Assembly (NCBI GenBank): GCA_934370915.1
Contig: CAKRNI010000007.1
Location: 1-28,291, forward strand
Origin: an uncultured Lachnospiraceae bacterium
GTDB lineage: Bacteria; Bacillota; Clostridia; Lachnospirales; Lachnospiraceae
Reading direction: 5' to 3'
DNA: 28,291 bases
The translations under genes were made by a program, and so were the position numbers. Position 1 is the first letter of the stretch, and each line of letters begins with the position of its first letter. The notes under the pieces are model-generated. The model was not told the DNA's origin and searched no databases. It saw only the letters and a list, made by a program, of their open reading frames with translations. This document shows positions 24,265-28,291 of this stretch, in pieces.

Positions 24265-25928
24265 GTCCACTGGTCGACATTATTTACGATCGACCAGCCA
24301 TGTCCATGAGGATGGAGCTTCTGTTCTGCCACCTGAAGACCATCCTTCACCCAGTATAAATGATCAATATTTACAAGCCATACCCACGGAAGATCACCGT
24401 CCTGAGTGATTCCTGTCGTTCCGTCCCACTGTGCGTCTTTCCAGAGTTCATAGGACTTTTCCAGATCACTCTCTGCAAGGGCCGCATCCATATATTCGTC
24501 CAGTTTTTCGTTGGCATAAGGAGAATATTCCGCGTATTTCTTCCCCGGAGCTGTGTGGTAAATATTGTAGAGCTCCATCGGTGTGTGGGCGCCCCAGCCC
24601 CACATAAGCGGTGTGGACTGTGCCCGGTCATAGGCGGTATCCCAGCCGACGCCCTCTGTCGTCACCTTGATTCCGATCTTTTTCAACTGGTTTGCAGTGT
24701 CCTCCGCAAGGGCCTGACGAACAGAATCCCCGGTCGGGTAGAGCATCGTGAATTCGGCGCGGACGCCGTTTTTCTCTAATATTCCATCACTTCCCGCAGT
24801 CCATCCGGCTTCCTTTAAGATTGCTGCCGCCATATCCGGATCATAATCCGCCTTCGCCGCCGGATTATACCATGGCATCTGATCACAGACACTGTAGGCC
24901 GCCGATCCATATCCGTTTAACACATGCTCGATCATCTCGTCACGGTCAATCCCCAGGTTGATCGCCCGGCGCACATTGATATCACTCGTAAAGTCGTTTC
25001 CGAGCGGCACACCGTTCTCGTCTGTCTCCCCCGCCGGGATCGCCGGCAGGTTGAAGCCGCGGTTATCAACAGTCTTACATGCAAGCAGGGAAAATCCGTC
25101 AACGGTCTGGTCGGAATATGCCGCAGAAGTGTATGCAAGATCCACCTGCCCGGAGAGAGCCGCCGCATAGGCCGCATCCTCGTCCATAAATAAAACCGTC
25201 ACCGTCTTCATCTTCGGCTCATCTCCATAATAGTCCGGATTTGCCGTGAAGATGATCTGCTGCCCTTTATCCCACTGTTTCATAATATAGCGGCCGGAGC
25301 CGATCGGATTTGAGCCGTAGTCCGGTCCATAGGCATGCTCCGGGACGATCCCTGTGATCGCCATGGTATAAGGCCAGATCGAATACGGACGGCTCAAGTC
25401 GAACTCCACGGTGGTATCATCCAGAGCTTTCGCCTCTTTCAACATCGTAAAATCATTGACCGAGCTGGTATCCCGCATCGTGTTGTAGGTAAACGCTACA
25501 TCCTCCGCGGTCAGCGGCTCCCCGTCCGTAAATGTTACATCGTCACGGATCGTCACGGTCCATGTCATCCCGTCATCACTGACATTCATATCGGTCGCCA
25601 GATCATAACCGATCGTCATATCTGCCTTTGTGACCGTCAGCGTGCTCTGGATCAGCGGCTCATGGACATGCTCTCCCGCGCCCCATCCGTATGCCGGGTC
25701 GAATCCTGCCTCCGGTTCTGAGGAGGGTCCCATCACAACGATAACAGAATCTTTTTCATTATCCTGCTCTGCTCCGGCAGCTGCCTCTGTGTTCTCCGCC
25801 GCAGACGAAATTTCCGCGCCGGAGGTCTCGGACGTTCCTGAAGTTTTTCCGGCACAGCCAGCCATGGAACACACCATCGCCGCTGCGGTCAAAGCTGCTA
25901 TTATTGTCTTTGTTGTCTGTTTTTTCAT
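24255..25928 (-). CDS. Extracellular solute-binding lipoprotein, family 5 (Opp/Nik type)
   Basis: A 557-residue lipoprotein, the ligand receptor of the importer. Seen: signal peptide with lipobox SMAGC (Cys25), a Ser/Glu-rich flexible linker (about 26-60), then the SBP_bac_5 fold with typical phrases (TVTIRDDVTFTDGEPLTAED about 124-143; NPIGSGRYIM about 206-215; DINVRRAINLGIDRDEM about 312-328). The C-terminus has a HPHGHGW cluster (539-545), which could bind a metal or metal chelate; that is inference. It is the first gene of the operon: promoter and structured leader upstream, AAGGGG before the ATG. Families of this type import oligopeptides, dipeptides, nickel chelates or related compounds; the exact ligand is unknown. 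Confidence 0.92.
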   Translation of the reverse strand: MKKQTTKTIIAALTAAAMVCSMAGCAGKTSGTSETSGAEISSAAENTEAAAGAEQDNEKDSVIVVMGPSSEPEAGFDPAYGWGAGEHVHEPLIQSTLTVTKADMTIGYDLATDMNVSDDGMTWTVTIRDDVTFTDGEPLTAEDVAFTYNTMRDTSSVNDFTMLKEAKALDDTTVEFDLSRPYSIWPYTMAITGIVPEHAYGPDYGSNPIGSGRYIMKQWDKGQQIIFTANPDYYGDEPKMKTVTVLFMDEDAAYAAALSGQVDLAYTSAAYSDQTVDGFSLLACKTVDNRGFNLPAIPAGETDENGVPLGNDFTSDINVRRAINLGIDRDEMIEHVLNGYGSAAYSVCDQMPWYNPAAKADYDPDMAAAILKEAGWTAGSDGILEKNGVRAEFTMLYPTGDSVRQALAEDTANQLKKIGIKVTTEGVGWDTAYDRAQSTPLMWGWGAHTPMELYNIYHTAPGKKYAEYSPYANEKLDEYMDAALAESDLEKSYELWKDAQWDGTTGITQDGDLPWVWLVNIDHLYWVKDGLQVAEQKLHPHGHGWSIVNNVDQWTWK

Positions 25929-25985
25929 GAATTTATCCCCTTTTTAAATTTTTAGCACCTTGAAATATCCTTAAACCCTCAGCTG

Positions 25986-26040
25986 CAAAAAAATACCAGA
26001 AAGAGACATACGTTCTGTATGCAGCAACCTTCCTGGTATT
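25986..26040 (-). terminator. Leader terminator (attenuator) upstream of the ABC operon
   Basis: On the minus strand AATACCAGGAAGG (26028-26040) pairs with the CTTTCTGGTATT arm (25993-26004), giving a long stem with G-U pairs that encloses an inner CATAC/GTATG hairpin, followed by seven T's (25986-25992). It lies between the promoter and the first gene (start 25928) and not after a gene, which suggests conditional termination. Confidence 0.75.
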
Positions 26041-26041
26041 C

Positions 26042-26169
26042 TTATCATCTCATCTGTTTTTATCAGCCACGCATCAGCCCGTTCTGATGCTTCGCGGCAG
26101 TAAATATTTCCCGGTTTAAACCGCCTTGGGCGGGGGACTCTTTTAGAGTATGGGCTTCAGCCGCATAAT
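26042..26169 (-). ncRNA. Structured 5' leader of the ABC operon, possible riboswitch of unidentified class
   Basis: Between the promoter and the leader terminator the transcript can form GCGGC/GCCGC as a closing stem; inside it ACTCT/AGAGT and CCGCC/GGCGG hairpins; a 12-base palindrome CGGTTTAAACCG (26112-26123) that competes with the GGCGG arm; and downstream GCATCAG/CTGATGC (26073-26092) with a six-base loop. Competing stems ahead of a terminator are what a riboswitch needs. I matched no known consensus. An IS200/IS605-like transposon end is an alternative, since such ends also carry GC-rich hairpins with a GAAGCCC motif. Confidence 0.45.
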
Positions 26170-26175
26170 AGTATT

Positions 26176-26204
26176 ATTATAGTAGACTTTTTTTCAAAAA
26201 TCAA
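26176..26204 (-). promoter_or_regulatory. Promoter of the ABC transporter operon
   Basis: A perfect TATAAT -10 (26176-26181) with TTGATT -35 (26199-26204) at 17-bp spacing on the minus strand. The start would be near 26169, giving a leader of about 240 nt. The -35 lies inside the last codons of the spmA-like gene, whose stop is at 26194-26196. Confidence 0.75.
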
Positions 26205-26916
26205 CTTTTTTCCGATCCATGACCTTGCAGAACACCACTCCCGCCGCTGTACTGGCGATCGTTGCCAACAGCGCGGGACCTGCGATGGCCGCCGGATTGA
26301 CGCTGCCGTACTGGCTGCGGTAGGCGATCATGTTGATGGGGATGAGCTGTAGCGAAGAGATATTTACGATCAGGAATGTGCACATCTCGTTGCTGGCGGT
26401 GCCCGCCTGTCTCGCAAGACTGCTCTGTTTTGCCGCGTTTTTCCTCTTATCCAAAGATTTTTCTTTTATTCTCGCTGAATTTAAAGCTGCGTTTTCTTCC
26501 TTCTGTCGAATCTCCCTTTGGTCGTCCATTTCTTCCGCCCGCCGCTCATCCTCCAGCTTTCCCAACTCCTCCATCGCCTTTAACCCCGCCGGTGTCGCCG
26601 CCCAGCCGAGTCCCAGCATGTTCGCGATCATATTTGTCGCGATATATTTCCCCGCCGGATGTCCGTCCGGGAGATTCGGAAAGAGAAACCGGATCACCGG
26701 ACGCATCTTCTCCGTCAACGCCTCGATGAGTCCCGCCCGCTCCCCGATCTTTAAGATCCCGCACCAGAACGACATGATCCCAAGCATCGTAACCCCCAGA
26801 GTCACCGCCTCTTTCGCCGAATCCAGCAGCCCGTTCGTCACTGCCCCCATATTTCCATGAAACGCCGCCCAGAAGATCCCGGCCGCCATCATTCCTGCCC
26901 AGAGCATATTTAACAT
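26194..26916 (-). CDS. spmA: SpmA-like spore maturation / nucleoside-recognition (Gate) membrane protein
   Basis: 240 residues from the ATG at 26916. The family signatures are clear: HGNMGAVTNGLLDSAKEAV (20-38), GLIEALTEKMRPVIRFLFP (62-80), NMIANMLGLGWAATPAGLKA (95-114) and NEMCTFLIVNISSLQLIP (176-193), with about five membrane helices. SpmA works with SpmB in spore core dehydration in Bacillus. Odd points: a charged, Lys/Glu/Arg-rich insertion (about 120-172) not seen in the usual protein of about 195 residues, and no spmB gene next door. An in-frame GTG at 26994 gives 26 extra residues that do not look like part of the family and has no ribosome site; even the ATG at 26916 has only a weak GCGGGA upstream. 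Confidence 0.85.
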   Translation of the reverse strand: MLNMLWAGMMAAGIFWAAFHGNMGAVTNGLLDSAKEAVTLGVTMLGIMSFWCGILKIGERAGLIEALTEKMRPVIRFLFPNLPDGHPAGKYIATNMIANMLGLGWAATPAGLKAMEELGKLEDERRAEEMDDQREIRQKEENAALNSARIKEKSLDKRKNAAKQSSLARQAGTASNEMCTFLIVNISSLQLIPINMIAYRSQYGSVNPAAIAGPALLATIASTAAGVVFCKVMDRKKVDF

Positions 26917-26920
26917 AAAA

Positions 26921-27030
26921 AATCCCGCATTTCTGTCAAAGCCGGTGACGTTTCGGCTGCCTGCACTCAAAGCGCAGATACACCAAACCACCACCTGAAT
27001 TTCTTTATCTTATGACAGAAATACGGGATC
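26921..27030. repeat. 18-bp imperfect inverted repeat upstream of spmA
   Basis: Arms AATCCCGCATTTCTGTCA (26921-26938) and TGACAGAAATACGGGATC (27013-27030) match at 16 of 18 positions and enclose 74 bp. The left arm covers the spmA ribosome-site region. The enclosed DNA has no clear promoter. It could be an operator pair, an invertible segment, or the ends of a small element; the flanks show no convincing target duplication. Confidence 0.6.
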
Positions 27031-27112
27031 TATGAACTTTATAAAACTGCTTCCTTGAAAATTTATATTCTGGCTGCTTCACATGATCTGCACAACAGCC
27101 TCTCTGAGTTTT

Positions 27113-28252
27113 TTACTCTCCGCACAGCGCCGCCATAACCTCCGGCACCGTCTCGATCTTCTCACAACGGTATGCATTGCTTCCGCAGAACAACAGCGCC
27201 TCATCGATCTTTCCTTCTACGGCGTTGATCAGCGCTTTCGTGATGCAGTACGGTGTTTCCGCCGGGTTACAATGTTCCAGACACCGGAAGCACCGCTCCA
27301 CCTTCACCGGTCCCTGAGCAACACGCTCTAAAAACTTATTTTTGATCGCCCGTCCCGGCATTCCAACCGGACTCTTGACGATCACAATGTCTTCCTCTTT
27401 CGCGTTGATATATGCCTCTTTGTATGCAATATCCGCGTCACATTCTTCAGTCGTCACAAATCTCGTCGCCGCCTGGACGCCCTCCGCGCCAAGCTCAAAC
27501 TGGTGCAGAACATCCTTATGATCAAAAATCCCCCCTGCCGTGATGACCGGGATATGTTTTTTATACTTTTCCGCGAAGCTCTTCACCGTCTCGATGATTC
27601 CTCGGATCTCCTTATCATAAGCCGGTTCATCAAATGTCTCCGCTACATGGTCTGTGTCGGCCCCCAGCTCAGCGAGCTGTTCTCTGGAAAATCCGAGATG
27701 ACCACCGGCGCAGGGACCTTCTACCACAACGAAATCCGGTGCCGTATGATATTTTCTGTCCCACATCCGGCAGATCACAAGAGCTGATTTCACGGAAGAA
27801 ACGATCGGCGCAATCATGGTGCGGCGCTCTTTTATCTCAGAACCGCCATCCTCACGCTCTGCCTCAGCGACAAACTTCGGCATATCGATGGGAAGACCTG
27901 CACCGGAGATGATCACATCAGCACCTGCTTTTACCGCCTCTTTCACATAAGATGCGTATTCCTTCGTCGCGACCATAATGTTAAAGCCAAGAATGCCCTG
28001 AGGCGCTTTTTCTCTGGCTTTCTTAAGCTCGGAATGGATCGCTCTTAAGTTCGCCGCCATCGGATTCTTTCCAAAATCCGGATCCTTAAATCCGATCTGA
28101 GCCGTGGAAATAATTCCGATTCCGCCCGCCTTCGCAACAGCTCCGGCTAAGGACGAAAGGCTCACGCCGACCCCCATTCCTCCCTGGATCACCGGGCGCT
28201 TCGCCACGAGGTTCCCTATTTTTAATGGTTTCAGACCGATTGCTGCCTCCAT
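27113..28252 (-). CDS. Nitronate monooxygenase / FabK-like flavoprotein
   Basis: A 379-residue TIM-barrel flavin enzyme of the nitronate monooxygenase/2-nitropropane dioxygenase/FabK family, which oxidises nitronates or, in the FabK branch, reduces enoyl-ACP. Seen: the N-terminal flavin loop IQGGMGVGVS (22-31), the AGGHLG motif (182-187), and phosphate-binding loops AGGIF (239-243) and GAEGVQAATRF (255-265). Near the C-terminus four Cys (321, 324, 328, 336) have the spacing CX2CX3CX7C, suggestive of a metal or Fe-S site. No fatty-acid synthesis genes are adjacent, so I do not call it fabK. AGGAGG lies four bases before the ATG. The stop is followed by about 80 bp with at most a weak GGCTG/CAGCC hairpin and no good terminator. 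Confidence 0.88.
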   Translation of the reverse strand: MEAAIGLKPLKIGNLVAKRPVIQGGMGVGVSLSSLAGAVAKAGGIGIISTAQIGFKDPDFGKNPMAANLRAIHSELKKAREKAPQGILGFNIMVATKEYASYVKEAVKAGADVIISGAGLPIDMPKFVAEAEREDGGSEIKERRTMIAPIVSSVKSALVICRMWDRKYHTAPDFVVVEGPCAGGHLGFSREQLAELGADTDHVAETFDEPAYDKEIRGIIETVKSFAEKYKKHIPVITAGGIFDHKDVLHQFELGAEGVQAATRFVTTEECDADIAYKEAYINAKEEDIVIVKSPVGMPGRAIKNKFLERVAQGPVKVERCFRCLEHCNPAETPYCITKALINAVEGKIDEALLFCGSNAYRCEKIETVPEVMAALCGE

Positions 28253-28291
28253 ATTTCCTCCTAAATTATAACTCCCCGTATTTGTTCCATC

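Noticed and set aside
26060..26165. IS200/IS605-type transposon end in the ABC leader
   Set aside because: The hairpins with a GAAGCCC motif are reminiscent of such ends, but there is no transposase or tnpB fragment, and the segment lies between a fitting promoter and terminator. Kept only as an alternative.
28265..28270. TATAAT as -10 box for the nitronate monooxygenase gene
   Set aside because: The -35 would fall at or beyond the window edge, and the start of transcription would lie within the ribosome site, so it cannot be supported here.

Overview
The window (about 50% GC by eye) looks like a chromosomal segment of a Gram-positive, spore-forming member of the Clostridia, most likely a Lachnospiraceae gut bacterium. 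The pointers are AGGAGG-type ribosome sites, a spore-maturation gene (spmA-like), lipobox lipoproteins, a DUF6273 protein, a giant Cna-B/SpaA surface protein with a TPKTG sorting signal, and cell-wall-binding repeats. The taxon is inferred from gene content and was not searched. Apart from one gene at the left end (125-481), every complete gene lies on the minus strand, so the window reads biologically from right to left.

Right to left: (1) 28252-27113 encodes a flavin-dependent nitronate monooxygenase/FabK-like protein with a four-cysteine cluster. (2) 26916-26194 is an orphan SpmA-like membrane protein with a charged insertion; an 18-bp imperfect inverted repeat lies just upstream of its start. 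(3) 25928-20970 is a five-gene peptide/nickel-type ABC importer operon (binding lipoprotein, two permeases, two ATPases). A good promoter precedes it, then a roughly 240-nt structured leader ending in an intrinsic terminator, which is the layout of a riboswitch or attenuator. A terminator at 20895-20919 closes the operon. (4) 20845-16803 is a compact type IV pilus/ComG-like locus: prepilin peptidase, GspF/PilC membrane protein, three prepilin-like proteins and a GspE/PilB-type ATPase. It ends at a terminator (16741-16767) whose U-tract overlaps the -35 box of the next promoter.

(5) 16423-473 is a four-gene cell-surface operon: a putative lipoprotein with a C-terminal DUF6273 domain; a 1231-residue secreted protein with GLUG-like repeats and C-terminal cell-wall-binding repeats; a 3382-residue giant with an N-terminal thioester-like domain, about nine Cna-B/SpaA modules, a Pro/Thr/Glu stalk and a sorting signal; and a 348-residue membrane-anchored exported protein. 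The operon has its own promoter and a roughly 280-nt leader that can fold into a tidy three-way junction. No sortase is in the window, so anchoring of the giant would need one encoded elsewhere. (6) At the left edge is a Spx/ArsC-family gene on the plus strand, tail-to-tail with and overlapping the surface operon, and probably a truncated gene running off the window.

The surface operon plus the neighbouring pilus-like locus form a contact or adhesion island. The most notable points are the putative thioester adhesin, the unidentified leader RNAs of the surface and ABC operons, and the inverted repeat at spmA. No tRNA, rRNA, CRISPR array or intact insertion sequence was seen.
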